Shown piece after piece: positions 45,163 through 57,824 of a DNA stretch of 64,000 bases. A program made the position numbers and the translations under genes. This DNA comes from Eriocheir sinensis (lineage: Eukaryota; Arthropoda; Malacostraca; Decapoda; Varunidae). The notes below the pieces were generated by a model that worked only from the letters and a program-made list of their open reading frames with translations, searched no databases and was not told the DNA's origin. How positions within the stretch are numbered: position 1 is the stretch's first letter; each line of letters begins with the position of its first letter. The DNA lies in assembly GCF_024679095.1 (NCBI RefSeq), contig NC_066570.1:11321507-11385506 (forward strand), in the 5' to 3' direction.

Positions 45163-45222
45163 TGTAACGGGCTTGTCGGGGGGCGTTTAAAGGGTGTTGA
45201 TTAAGACTTCAGCTTCCTTAAC
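45163..45222 (-). repeat. 5' LTR remnant, 60 bp
   Basis: Identical by eye to 36290-36349. Sequence beyond 45222 no longer matches the 3' LTR and instead reads as LINE I, so roughly 0.6-0.7 kb of this LTR is missing. Confidence 0.9.

Positions 45223-47621
<2,399 letters not shown>

Positions 47622-47671
<50 letters not shown>
47622..47671. repeat. (CT)n microsatellite between LINE copies B and C
   Basis: Serves as both the 3' end of copy B and the 5' flank of copy C. Confidence 0.97.
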
Positions 47672-47675
<4 letters not shown>

Positions 47676-47859
47676 CCGACCTCTGCTGAGAGAAGGTCGT
47701 GACCTCACCCCGCTGCGCCCCACAACATCGCTTGCCCTGTGTTTTCGTCGTGCTCTTGGGCGTTTGTGTGTTCTCGCTTGTGGACCTTGTGTGTTGCCTG
47801 TGATTTCCCGACACGTGTTTGGTGTGTGTTCGCTTGTGGTTTCTGCCTGTGGTTGCCTC

Positions 47860-48560
47860 TGTGATTTGTGTTTCCGGTGTTTTTGCGTGTGATCTGGCTG
47901 TCTCCGGGTGTTCTGCGTGGGTTTCAGAGTGATTCAAGTGTGTTGTGTTTCCGGTGTTTTGCGTGATCTGGCTGTTTCCGGGTGTTCTGCGTGGGTTTCA
48001 GAGTGATTCAAGTGTGTTGTGTTTCCGGTGTTTTGCGTGTGATCTGGCTGTTTCCGGGTGTTCTGCGTGGGTTTCAGAGTGATTCAAGTGTGTTGTGTTT
48101 CCGGTGTTTTGCGTGTGATCTGGCTGTTTCCGGGTGTTCTGCGTGGGTTTCAGAGTGATTCAAGTGTGTTGTGTTTCCGGTGTTTTTGCGTGTGATCTGG
48201 CTGTTTCCGGGTGTTCTGCGTGGGTTTCAGAGTGATTCAAGTGTGTTGTGTTTCCGGTGTTTTTGCGTGTGATCTGGCTGATTCTAAGTGTACTGCGTGG
48301 GTTTCAGAGCGTTTTGAGTGTGCTGTTTTGTTTCCGGTGTTTCTGCGTGTGATTTGGCTGTTTTCGAGTGTTCTGCGTTTCGAGTGTGTTGTGTTTCCAG
48401 TGCTTTTACGTGTGATTTGGATGTTTATAGTGCTCTGCGTGGGTTTCAGAGTGTTTTGAGTGCTGTTGTACTTCCGGTGTTTTTATGAGTGACTTGAGGG
48501 TGTTTAGTCGTGCTTGTGCTTGGGTTTCTGAGTGTTTCGTGTGTCCTGAGTGTGACTTTG
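47860..48560 (+). repeat. 74-77-bp tandem repeat in the copy C 5' region
   Basis: Units start GTGTGTTGTGTTTCCGG at 47938, 48012, 48088, 48164 and 48241 and contain GATCTGGCTGTTTCCGGGTG. Degenerate units continue to about 48560. The position upstream of ORF1 parallels the promoter monomers of some mammalian L1s (inference). Confidence 0.93.
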
Positions 48561-48899
48561 TGTTCCTGAGTGTCTCACGTGATTTGGGTGTGTCGACAAC
48601 CCACCTTTGAATTCCTGAGGATTCAATCTGCTCCTCCTCACTACACCTCTTTAAATCCCTAGAGGATTAACACTTCCTACACCCCTTTCCTCACCTCACC
48701 TAAGCCCCCCCACCCTCGATAACCTCAACTCCCTTATGCTCCTCGACATCCCATAGCGGATTAGCCCTTCCTTCTCCTCCCTCACCTCCACATATTTCTA
48801 AGCCCTCCCCCCCTCACTCACCTTACCTCACATCCTATTTACCCATCCCTTCACCCACCTTACCTCGCCTCTTTCTTAACCATTCTTGTTCTCACACAC

Positions 48900-49290
48900 C
48901 TCACTCACCTCACATCCCTTCCACTTACCTCCTTTCCCAAACTCCCTCTCACTCATCTCACCTATTTCCTAACCCTCCTTGATCTCACACACCTCACTCA
49001 CAGCCTCTATGTCCCCCTCTTTACTCACCTCACATCTCTTCCTACTCCTCCTCTCTCCCACCTCACTTATTTCCTAACCCTCCTTGATCTCACACACCTC
49101 ACTCACCGCCTCCCTTCCCCTCTTTACTCACCTCACATCCCTTCCTACTCCTCCTCTCTCGCACCTCACCTATTTCCTAACCCTCCTTGATCTCACACAC
49201 CTCTCTTTCCCCCTCTTTACTCACCTCACATCCCTTCCTACTCCTCCTCTCTCTCACTTTTCCTCCATTACTAAACTACCTCTCACACAC
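48900..49290 (+). repeat. ~103-bp pyrimidine-rich tandem repeat in the copy C 5' region
   Basis: CTTGATCTCACACACCTC recurs at 48978, 49083 and 49186, and CTCACATCCCTTCCTACTCC recurs between these points. The whole stretch 48600-49340 is strongly C/T-rich on the plus strand. Confidence 0.88.
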
Positions 49291-49341
49291 CTCACCCCCT
49301 TTCCTAACCCCCTTCACTCTGTGTTTTTATCTCTTTCATTT

Positions 49342-49344
49342 CAG
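49342..49344 (+). promoter_or_regulatory. candidate 3' splice acceptor before ORF1
   Basis: A pyrimidine tract (TTTTTATCTCTTTCATTTCAG) ends in CAG six bases before the ORF1 ATG. It fits the acceptor consensus well, but no matching donor was identified. Confidence 0.3.
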
Positions 49345-49349
49345 CTAAG

Positions 49350-50409
49350 ATGGCGCCTAAGAAGTGCAGTACTTGTAACGGTAGCTTCTCAGCTCACTTT
49401 TTTACAGGGCGTTCTGCTGTCTGTCGACTGTGTCTGTCCAGGCAGCATCTCGAGACAAGACTGCAGGAGCAGGAAGAGAAGATGGAAGAAGGCCAGAATA
49501 AAATAATAGAGCTTTCTCTCACCAGGCAGCATCTCGAGACCAGACTGCAGGAGCAAGAGGAGAAGATGGAAGCAGGTCAGAATAAAATAATAGAGCTTTC
49601 TCGCACTGTTGCCTCCTTGCAGGAATTCATCCAGGCTAACGTTGCTGTGGTGCCAAACCCTTCTCCATTCTCCAACCGCCCCCTTGCCCTCAGCGGTACC
49701 GTCGACACCAGCGGACAACACCAAGCAGCGGGAGGATGCTAGTGGCACCGACCATGATGGCTTCACCGTCGTGAATGGAGGAGCCAAACCAGCCAGACAA
49801 GCGATTTATCCTGTTCATTGCTTCAACAGGTTTGCCATTCTGGAGGAGGAGGACGAGCAGGAGAGCACCTTCCTGGTGGGTGACTCCATGATTCGCCAGC
49901 AGGTCGTTGAGTTCTGCGGCAGAGTTCCTCGTCGAAGACGGAACTATTGCTATCCTGGTGCTGGGATCGACGACATAACTACTGCTCTTGAGGAGATCTC
50001 CCCCCAGGCTACTAATGATTCACTGTTTGTTATTCACACAGGTACGAACGACATCACCACGACCCGGTCTGAGGAACTGGAGAACTACCGTAGGCTCATC
50101 CAGCAGTATAAGACTAGATCCCCTAACATTTTGATTTCAGGAGTTCTACCACGGACTTGGGCGGAGAGCGACTTTTTCAGTAAGGCCTTCAGCCTAAACA
50201 ACCGCTTACAGACTCTTTGTAGGGAGCTTGACGTGGAGTTTCTAAACGCATTGGACAATTTCTATGGACAAAATGAGCTCTTCCACAGGGACGGATTGCA
50301 CCTTTCTCCCATCGGGGCAGCCAGACTCGGAAGGCTCCTCAACGAAGCAGTGCGTGTCATCCGAACAAAAAACGAGTCACGGCCACGTCCCTCCACCCCA
50401 CCCGTGTAA
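49350..50409 (+). pseudogene. copy C ORF1: zinc motif, coiled coil, SGNH esterase
   Basis: Begins MAPKKCSTC; the two CxxC pairs (CSTC, CRLC) 20 residues apart form a small zinc-finger-like module. A coiled coil follows, containing two 28-residue copies of RQHLETRLQEQEEKME. A frame change between about 49640 and 49720 separates this from the C-terminal SGNH/GDSL esterase. The esterase has VGDSMIR (block I, catalytic Ser), HTGTNDI (block III) and RDGLHLSPIG (block V, Asp and His). Zinc plus esterase ORF1s are established for CR1-like elements (Kapitonov and Jurka). The protein presumably binds the LINE RNA as a particle; the role of the esterase is unknown. Confidence 0.88.
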
Positions 50410-53254
50410 ATAGACGCCGTGCATCGCAACAAACCCGTAACCGTGATCCCGCAAGTACCACCACCTCTATTACTAAGCCTCTAGATAACTTAAAAATCCT
50501 TAGTTTCAATGCGCGTAGCCTAAGAAACAAATTTGATGAACTGAGATGTCTAGCTTTAACAGAAAATTTTGACATAATTGCTATAACCGAAACATTTATC
50601 GACACCACAAATATTGATTTAAGTTCCGAATACAACATAGATGGCTACAGACTCTTCAACAAAGATCGTGTAAACCGCAGAGGCGGTGGCGTCGCCCTTT
50701 ATGTCAAAAGCTATTTGCAACCCACTGACAAAACACCGGGAAACAGTAACGTTGAACATTTGTGCGAGTAAACATTGCAAAAGTCAACTTAAATATATCT
50801 GTCACCTACAGACCTCCCGGGCAATCACTGATGACGACCTTGAACTGTACAGCGTCTTAAGGCAGTCACTTAATAACAGCGACTCACTGATATTAGGACA
50901 CTTTAACCTCCCCCATATCGACTGGGCGACACTGTCAGGTACAGAAGGCGAGTCACATAGAATGATCGAATTTCTAGAAGAAAATTATCTAAGCCAAATG
51001 GTTTCTGAGCCAACTCGACAAAATAATATACTCGACCTTGTTATAACGACCCAAGATAACCTAATCAGTAGTGTCACGGTAGGAGAACACCTCGGTTCTT
51101 GCGATCATAAATTAGTGCGCGTCGACATTAAAGCTCAATCATCAGTGACTGAAAATAAAGTAAAGGTGCCCAATTTCAAAAGAGCTAACTTCGTAGAAAT
51201 CCGACAAAAACTAACAGAAATACAACTATCAGATGACGGCAACGTAGAGGAAGCCTGGCTAAGCCTTAAAAATCACTTACTCACTCAGCAGAACACATTC
51301 GTCCCTTTGTGCGAGAAGCGAATTAACACTAATAAAAGCCCACCGTGGTTTAATAGCGAAATTAAACAATCAGTCAATGAGAGAAAATTGTTTTACAGGT
51401 TAAAGAAAGAACAAAGCACGCCCGAAAACATTAGACTTTATAATGATGCCAGGCGACGAGTAAAAAGACTAGTAGGTCAGGCAAAGCGTAGATACGAAGA
51501 AAATATTGCAGCCAACTGTAAAAATAATCTGAAATCTTTCTTCAGTTACATAAACAACAGAAAGGCGATCAAAAGTGGTATTGGACCTTTAACAAACAGC
51601 GACGGTGCACTAGTGACTGACAGCCAACACATTGCAAACCTCTTAAACAATTACTTTTCCTCGGTGTTTAATACTAACAGTCTTCCTCTCGCTACCACCA
51701 ACACCAGTACTATTGTAAATCTCGAGCATGCATTGCCTAATTTTGAAATAACAACCGATGAAGTCCTTAAAGCTCTCCATTCACTTAAAAAAATAAAAGT
51801 CCTGGACCTGACAAAGTATATCCAACTCTGCTGAAAGAAACAAAGAGCGAGATACTCTCCTCCCTCACAACCGTATTCAATATGTCCTTGCGACAAGGCA
51901 TCGTCCCTTCAGATTGGAAAAAGGCTAACGTGACACCGATTTTCAAGAAAGGAGACAAAAAAGTACCAGGTAATTACAGGCCCATTAGTCTAACTTCGGT
52001 TGTAGGTAAGCTACTTGAGGGCATAATTAGAGACAAAATTGTGAATTACCTTGAAAGCCACTCATTGATTGGGGACTCACAACATGGCTTCCGAAACAAA
52101 AGATCCTGCCTATCAAACCTATTAACCTTTTATAACGACCTCTTCACTGTTTATGACATAACCAAATCACTGGACGTAGTCTATCTTGATTTCCAGAAAG
52201 CGTTTGATAAAGTCCCGCATCATAAATTACTTTACAAATTAAAGCAAGTAGGTATTGACGGTCAAGTAAACCAATGGATCGCGAATTGGTTGAGCAACAG
52301 ACAACAAAGAGTAGTGATTGACGGATTTAACTCAGAGTGGGCGCCGGTCACTAGTGGCGTCCCTCAGGGCTCGGTTCTTGGCCCAGTGTCTTCATTATTT
52401 ACATCAACGACGTGGATGTTGGACTCAATAACCGCATTAGTAAATTTGCAGACGACACAAAGATTGGCAACTCGGTTCTCACTGACGAAGACAGGCAAAG
52501 CCTCCAAGAGGATTTGCACAAAATTTCAGCTTGGTCGGATAGATGGGAGATGCCCTTTAACGTACACAAGTGCCAGGTCCTTCAAGTTGGAACGAGGAAT
52601 AAGAAGTTCGAATACGAAATGCGCGGCGTTAAACTCAAAAGCGTTCAATGCGTCAAAGACTTGGGGGTCAAAATCGCGTCAAACCTCAAATTCTCACAGC
52701 AATGCATCGATGCAGCAAATAAAGCGAACAGAATGTTGGGCTTCATTAAAAGAAACTTTGTATTCAAGAATAAAGATGTAATACTCCCGCTCTACAACAG
52801 TTTAGTCAGACCCCACTTGGAATATGCGGTACAGTTTTGGTCTCCCCACCATGCAAAGGATATTGCTAAATTAGAAGGTGTTCAGCGTCGGGCAACGAAA
52901 ATGATCCCTTCCTTGCGCAACAAATCCTAAGAAGAAAGGCTTTCTACCCTTAACATGTTCTCTCTTGAGAAACGTCGCCTCCGAGGAAAACTGATCGAAT
53001 GTTTTAAAATACTTAATGGTTTCACGAATGTAGACAGAGCAACATTGTTTATGATCGATGACACTTTGCGCACGAGGAACAATGGCGTAAAACTCAGATG
53101 TAGACAAGTAAATTCAGACTGCACCAAATTTTTCTTCACCAACGTTGTAGTGCGAGAATGGAATAAGCTCCCACCATCAGTGGTCCAGTGTAACACGATT
53201 GACTCCTTCAAAAATAAGCTCGACCGTCACTTCCTTCTACTTAATATCAACTAG
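50410..53254 (+). pseudogene. copy C ORF2: APE endonuclease and reverse transcriptase
   Basis: The endonuclease N-terminus (ILSFNARSLRNK, ITETFID) reads to about 50770, then a 4-nt deletion and a 1-nt deletion relative to copy A change frame. The main frame continues to 51834 with GHFNLPHIDW (catalytic Asp replaced by His). After another indel near 51790, RT follows: YRPISLTSV, YLDFQKAFDKVPH, SGVPQGSVLGP. A 1-nt loss near 52388 shifts into the frame carrying FADDTKIG. A TAA lies at 52928-52930. The remainder ends at the family stop at 53254. Order and motifs are those of the CR1 clade. Confidence 0.9.
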
Positions 53255-53313
53255 AGTAGAAATGCAACGTTTTGGAGTCTTCTGATTAATGTAAAATCAC
53301 TTAGGTTTAAGGA

Positions 53314-53352
53314 CAGACCACCAAGTCTGGACCATGGGGTCTGTGTGGTCTG
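53314..53352 (+). other. 3' UTR stem-loop of the CR1-like family (copy C)
   Basis: CAGACCAC (53314-53321) pairs with GTGGTCTG (53345-53352) and an inner GACC/GGTC adds to the stem. The same pairing is intact in copy B (47559-47566 with 47590-47597) and has one mismatch in copy A. It lies about 25 bp before the terminal (CT)n. Confidence 0.65.
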
Positions 53353-53375
53353 ATTTTCTATGTAAATCTATGTAA

Positions 53376-53397
53376 TCTCTCTCTCTCTCTCTCTCTC
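53376..53397. repeat. (CT)n at the 3' end of LINE copy C
   Basis: CT array of 22 bp directly after TATGTAAT, the same junction as in copy B. Confidence 0.95.
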
Positions 53398-53515
53398 ATG
53401 GGTCCAGGAAGGGTTTGGGAATAACCTACCTAGGACATGAGTGCTTGCTTTAATATATCCTACAGGGACATGCAGGCCCTTTATAATAAATCATTATTAT
53501 TATTATTAAAACAAT
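53398..53515 (+). mobile_element. possible LINE 3' terminus
   Basis: A ~100-bp non-coding stretch ends in ATAATAAATCATTATTATTATTATT-type sequence, which looks like a 3' UTR with a trinucleotide tail. Nothing coding remains, so this is tentative. Confidence 0.3.
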
Positions 53516-53520
53516 AAACA

Positions 53521-53860
<340 letters not shown>

Positions 53861-54015
53861 AATAATAAGAACAATAATAATAATGATAATCATAATTGGT
53901 TGGAGTAGGTAGGAAGACACCTACCGAACGGGCGCAAGCCACTCCCGGTGAGGTAGCTATATATGGGAAGTGAGGAGGGTGCTGAAGCCCTCCATAGACC
54001 CTTCACATTACCTCA
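53861..54015. other. unassigned spacer
   Basis: Short non-coding stretch with CACCTACCGAACGGGCGCAA. No feature is recognised. Confidence 0.4.
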
Positions 54016-54370
54016 TTAACCGTTTCCCTATTGTCTCATCTACACCAGAGAGTAGTTCAGCATGCTCTCTAAAGACAGATCCTCTTCTACCACATCACAC
54101 TACATTCACACAACACTCACACCTTTTCCCAAAATTCAAAATTTAAAATGGCGTTCAACAATAGTGCCTCGGAGTCCCCGCCTAGGGGGGGGGGAGACCG
54201 CAAATTCCCCCAGGGAGGACTCCCCTTCTGGCTGCCGACTTGAGAGGTGTCTTGATAACTCCTCGAACCTATTTCTTATCAATTTCTGCAACATTCGCGG
54301 TTTTCGTTCTAATTTTCATTCTGTGGAACACCATCTCTTCTCCTCTAAACCTCACCTTCTTTTGAATTTT
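54016..54370 (+). mobile_element. LINE H second copy, 5' part only
   Basis: Matches 34953-35300 closely: CTACATTCACACAAC, the ATG context and the DNA for INFCNIRGF plus the following residues. A G-run at 54185-54194 and a TGA after CRL break the frame. The match extends upstream over antisense CR1-like sequence (MLNYSLV with stops on the minus strand). It ends abruptly at 54370. Confidence 0.82.
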
Positions 54371-55361
54371 TAACCAGTTGTATATAGTTTTACAATATAG
54401 TTCATTATTTTACCCTGTTTTTAATTAAATACTGTTTGGTATAGTTTTAAAATGTAGTGTATTTAATATTTCATTCGGCGCCACATGACCTTGCAGTTGC
54501 GGCGCCCCTGATAATCAATCAACCTCCCGTGCTGATAGTATGTCAACATGATTTGCTGTTGGATGTAATACAAACATACTGCAATATGAGTATAAACGTC
54601 TGGTAGCTTGATAAGCAAGACCTTTTGAAATGACTGATCGAAAATCGTTAGGCACGAAATCGTCGCGCATGCATTAAAAACACTATTAACAAGCAGCAAC
54701 GTGTCATTTACTATAAAGCTCACGCCAAGCCAAGCCACCTCGTGTAAGTAGTTCGTAACACAACATATAGCAGGGTGTTCTGTTGCGATCTAACATATCC
54801 AAAGATGATAGGAAGCTATTTCAATTTCCCTCTCCCAGATACTCACTTCTCGGACATGCAAGACTACGCTGGAGAGCTTCGCGAAACAAGATCACTAAAC
54901 GGATCAAGGGTCTTTTAAATATTCATGGGAGGATTAAGGTTATAGACCCTGTCAGTGTTACGAAGAACCCGGAAGAGTACCGCTTCACTAATGCAAACAT
55001 ACTCTCCAGGGGGCTTCACAAAGTAATAACCATCGACTTCCTGATAGTGTAGCGAGGAGCGCTGGCGGGAACGAACACTCGCAAGGCTGCCCAGCTCAGC
55101 GCTCCCGCCTTAGTAACACTCGCCCAAGGACTCACAGGAAATCAACCAGGCCTCATAAGAATCGGACTCAAGAAAACTAAATAACTGTCCTTGCTTGATG
55201 CGGAAACGCCTCACAAAGTTGAAGAAAGTCCCGGAAAACCTGGTAATCTAATCGTCAGACCCTCAATAAAAAAAAATCATAGCGACACTGAACGACCTAT
55301 CTCGCAGAGGCCCGGTCAGTACTGCCTCAGACAGGACGGCATACAGCAGCAGCCACAAACA
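54371..55361. other. intergenic, no gene recognised
   Basis: AT-rich at first, then mixed composition. A plus-strand frame at 54783-55052 (89 codons) has no recognisable domain and is not called. The region lies directly upstream of the receptor-like exon, so a promoter could be here, but no specific motif stands out. Confidence 0.45.
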
Positions 55362-56433
55362 ATGAGGCAGACGCGAATGCTCCTCTTCTTTGTGGGGATC
55401 ATGAAAGCGTTGGGCTTCTTTCCTTTCCGCCTTAACCTTACACGGAAGCCCGCGGCAGCCACCCTCAGCGTGCCCCTCCTGGTGTACAGCATCCTCCTGA
55501 CTGTGATTCTGTGGGGTTTCTCTGTTTACGTTATACTCATCACCATCCCCTCTTATCTCACGGAGAATTCCGGGTTGCAGTATATAATATTATGTTTCAT
55601 GAATGTCAGTTATGTGATCTGTGCCCTCCTGTTCCCAATGTACTTCCTTCTACTGAGGCCGAAGACTCGCCAAGCCATTAGCTTCGTTGCTGGAGTTTCA
55701 CGATCAGCAACTTTCTCATCTCACAGAAAATAAATTTGACAAGGCAGCATTGTGCCATTCAATTTTACTTGTGTTTGTGACAATATTTTTCCTTTCGACT
55801 GAAACGGGCCCTGGCTGGTTACGAACCACAACCGCCCTTCATGAATGTTGGTATGTCTTGCCAGCACGTTTCATTCCTGTTATCTTCTATAATGCCTTGT
55901 TCAAACTTCTTTCTCTTATGCTTGCCGCCGCCTTCACTCCTTTAGAAAAAGTCATTTGTAGAGTAAGTTCCCAAATAAGGGTTGGCCGAAACTCGTCGGC
56001 GTGGGGCGACAACACAGCTACGAGTGTACCTCCGCGTGACACAAACAGCCACACTGGGCTAACAAGAGTGTCAGAAAACAAAGACAACAAAGCAATTCCC
56101 ATGGAAGTGTTCAGCGGAAGTGCAGTGCATCCTAAATTCACCCTGTGGAGGTCCATAACGCCGTCCCTCCCCCAGCAGGAGGCAGATGCCATTCTTTTTG
56201 CCCGACGCAGCATGATCTTCATGGAAGGAGTGGAGGCGGCCATGGCGAGTTTCCTCTCCCTGCTGATCTGTATGCAGCTGTTGCTGGATTGTACTTTGGA
56301 CGTCATCTTCATGATATTCATCATACTGAAGAACACACAGCATTTATTGTTCGCCAAATCTGTCATGTACACAGTAGTCGTGTCGCTGCGGATTTTCCTT
56401 GTGCTGGAGGCGCCCGAGAGCTACCGCAAAAAG
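55362..56433 (+). pseudogene. candidate gustatory-receptor-like 7TM gene, main exon (frame-disrupted)
   Basis: From the ATG at 55362 the protein begins near MLLFFVGIMKALGFFPFR, like the N-terminus of arthropod gustatory receptors. Two membrane segments follow (about residues 34-60 and 70-96). Near 55680-55690 the frame changes by one base. The second frame carries four more hydrophobic segments: LLVFVTIFFL, PVIFYNALFKLLSLMLAA, SLLICMQLLLDCTLDVIFMI and SVMYTVVVSLRIFLVL. A long polar loop lies between the fourth and fifth, as in receptor intracellular loop 2. The exon ends at YRKK with a phase-0 donor, so the seventh segment would lie in a later exon. It would be a ligand-gated chemosensory channel in sensory neuron membranes. 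Family assignment is by topology, not a signature, and the frameshift could be an assembly error. Confidence 0.5.
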
Positions 56434-56439
56434 GTGAGC
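56434..56439 (+). promoter_or_regulatory. 5' splice donor, phase 0
   Basis: AAAAAG/GTGAGC matches the donor consensus and falls between codons after YRKK. Insect gustatory receptor genes commonly have a phase-0 intron before the last membrane segment. Confidence 0.55.
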
Positions 56440-56489
56440 GGGGCGGGGCGTCCATCTTCCAAGAGGGGCTGCTGCTCCATGCAGTGACT

Positions 56490-57479
56490 GTCTGTACTAA
56501 ACTTTCAGATAGTCTTAAATTATATAGGGTTTCTCAGCCTTTTCCCCCACCAAGTAGCCCCGAGTTATCAGGTCATCGATCTGATAATACCCTGAAATAA
56601 GGTTTCCTGCTAATAGACGCTGAATATTGAATGCTATTGTATCAATACTATAATATAAGTCACATACAGTGGTAATACAATAGATTTTATAACATGTTTG
56701 AAATTATTACGACATAATGGAGCATTTAAGCATTATCATCATAATCAGTGGACAAAGCCTCTAAACAGGAGCGTAACCAAAATTAGTTAAATGAAGGGAA
56801 TACATGTTTATCAGCCAAGTTCCCTGTTCAATCTCTCCTGTAAATCCTCGGGGGCTCACGAGGCCCAGGCTGCGGGTCTCGGACTGTAGCCCATAGCAGT
56901 CCCCCGCACAGCATAGGTTAGGTCGGCGACTGTTTTTGCCAATATATGCCCTGCCCTCTCATGGAAAGGCAGAAGAAAAGTCAAGGTAACTAGCAATACC
57001 ATTGACATCAATTACAACAACAACTATAGCAGCTGCTGCTGTTACTACACTACTACTACAACTGACAATGAGAGTCAGCGCGCGACCTTCCTTGGGTTCA
57101 CACGTGACTTTGCCCCGCTGCTGTGTGGTGCCAACTCGCTCTTTCCTCTGTTTTCCTCTGCTTTCGCGGTGTGAGGCGTTCTGTGCTTGTGAGCTGCTGC
57201 TGTACTGGAGGACTACAAAACCAGGAGGATTACCCTGCCTTCTACTACAGACCGCTAAGTGTTCTGATTTAGTATTTACTTAGTTAGATAGTGATCCACA
57301 GTTACTCCTAGGACAAGTGTATTAAGCTTCCTACATCTACACTAAATTCAACATTCTTTCACGCCAACCCAGTGCTACACGGTTTTATATTGCTTTTGTG
57401 TTTTTTATATTGCTTTTGTGTTTTCTTCTCCTTCTATTATTAGGATACTTTACTGTGCTGTGATAATAGGACTACGTGA
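56490..57479. other. intergenic or intronic, no gene recognised
   Basis: Holds short trinucleotide-rich stretches near 57000-57070 (ACA, GCT, ACT repeats) and a GC-rich segment at 56840-56930. No exon with a seventh receptor membrane segment was recognised on the plus strand. The part after 57080 may already belong to the LINE D 5' UTR. Confidence 0.4.
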
Positions 57480-57824
57480 ATCAGGCGCGCCAAGCTACGT
57501 TAATTTCTAAGTCCACACAAAACACTAGATAATCCACTTTCCGCGCAAACCTAGTGAACACAGTTATTATCTTCTTTACATAAGTGATTTCCCAGTATAT
57601 TAATATTGGCCTATGTTTTGTCTTGGTGGGTAGAAATATCCGCGCCTTTTTACCCGAGACACACCCTTTTCCCCGGGGAATTGACCTGACTGCGACCTCA
57701 CAGCAGCTGTGGTTTGTTTTCCTAGATACACATTTTTGACCTGACGACCTCACCGCAGCTGCGTACTTTGTTATCGTCTTAACGCGCCTAATTGTTTCCG
57801 TCTTGCCTCGCCCATATCTTCACC

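Larger units (their letters stand above)
36290..45222 (-). mobile_element. Gypsy-type LTR retrotransposon with env (errantivirus-like), degraded
   Basis: The element runs on the minus strand: partial 5' LTR, primer-binding-like site, leader, gag relic, pol (protease, RT, RNase H, integrase), env and 3' LTR. The inner 60 bp of the 5' LTR (45163-45222) match the end of the 3' LTR (36290-36349), and both begin TGTAACGGG on the plus strand, giving a canonical TG...CA terminus. Pol carries two in-frame stops and two frameshifts. Env and gag each carry a frameshift. It lies inside LINE H at its 3' LTR side. The other side joins a different LINE, so the outer part of the 5' LTR was lost in a rearrangement. 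No target duplication can be checked. Confidence 0.9.
47672..53375 (+). mobile_element. CR1-like LINE, copy C (apparently full length)
   Basis: About 5.7 kb: a 1.68-kb 5' region with two tandem arrays, ORF1 (49350-50409), ORF2 (to 53254), a 3' UTR of about 120 bp with a hairpin (53314-53352), then (CT)n. The 5' end is placed right after the (CT)n that closes copy B, because no other boundary is visible between there and ORF1. Several indels break both ORFs, so it is not active as assembled. Confidence 0.82.

Noticed and set aside
54783..55052. 89-codon plus-strand frame
   Set aside because: No recognisable domain, no clear promoter or splice context; length is compatible with chance.
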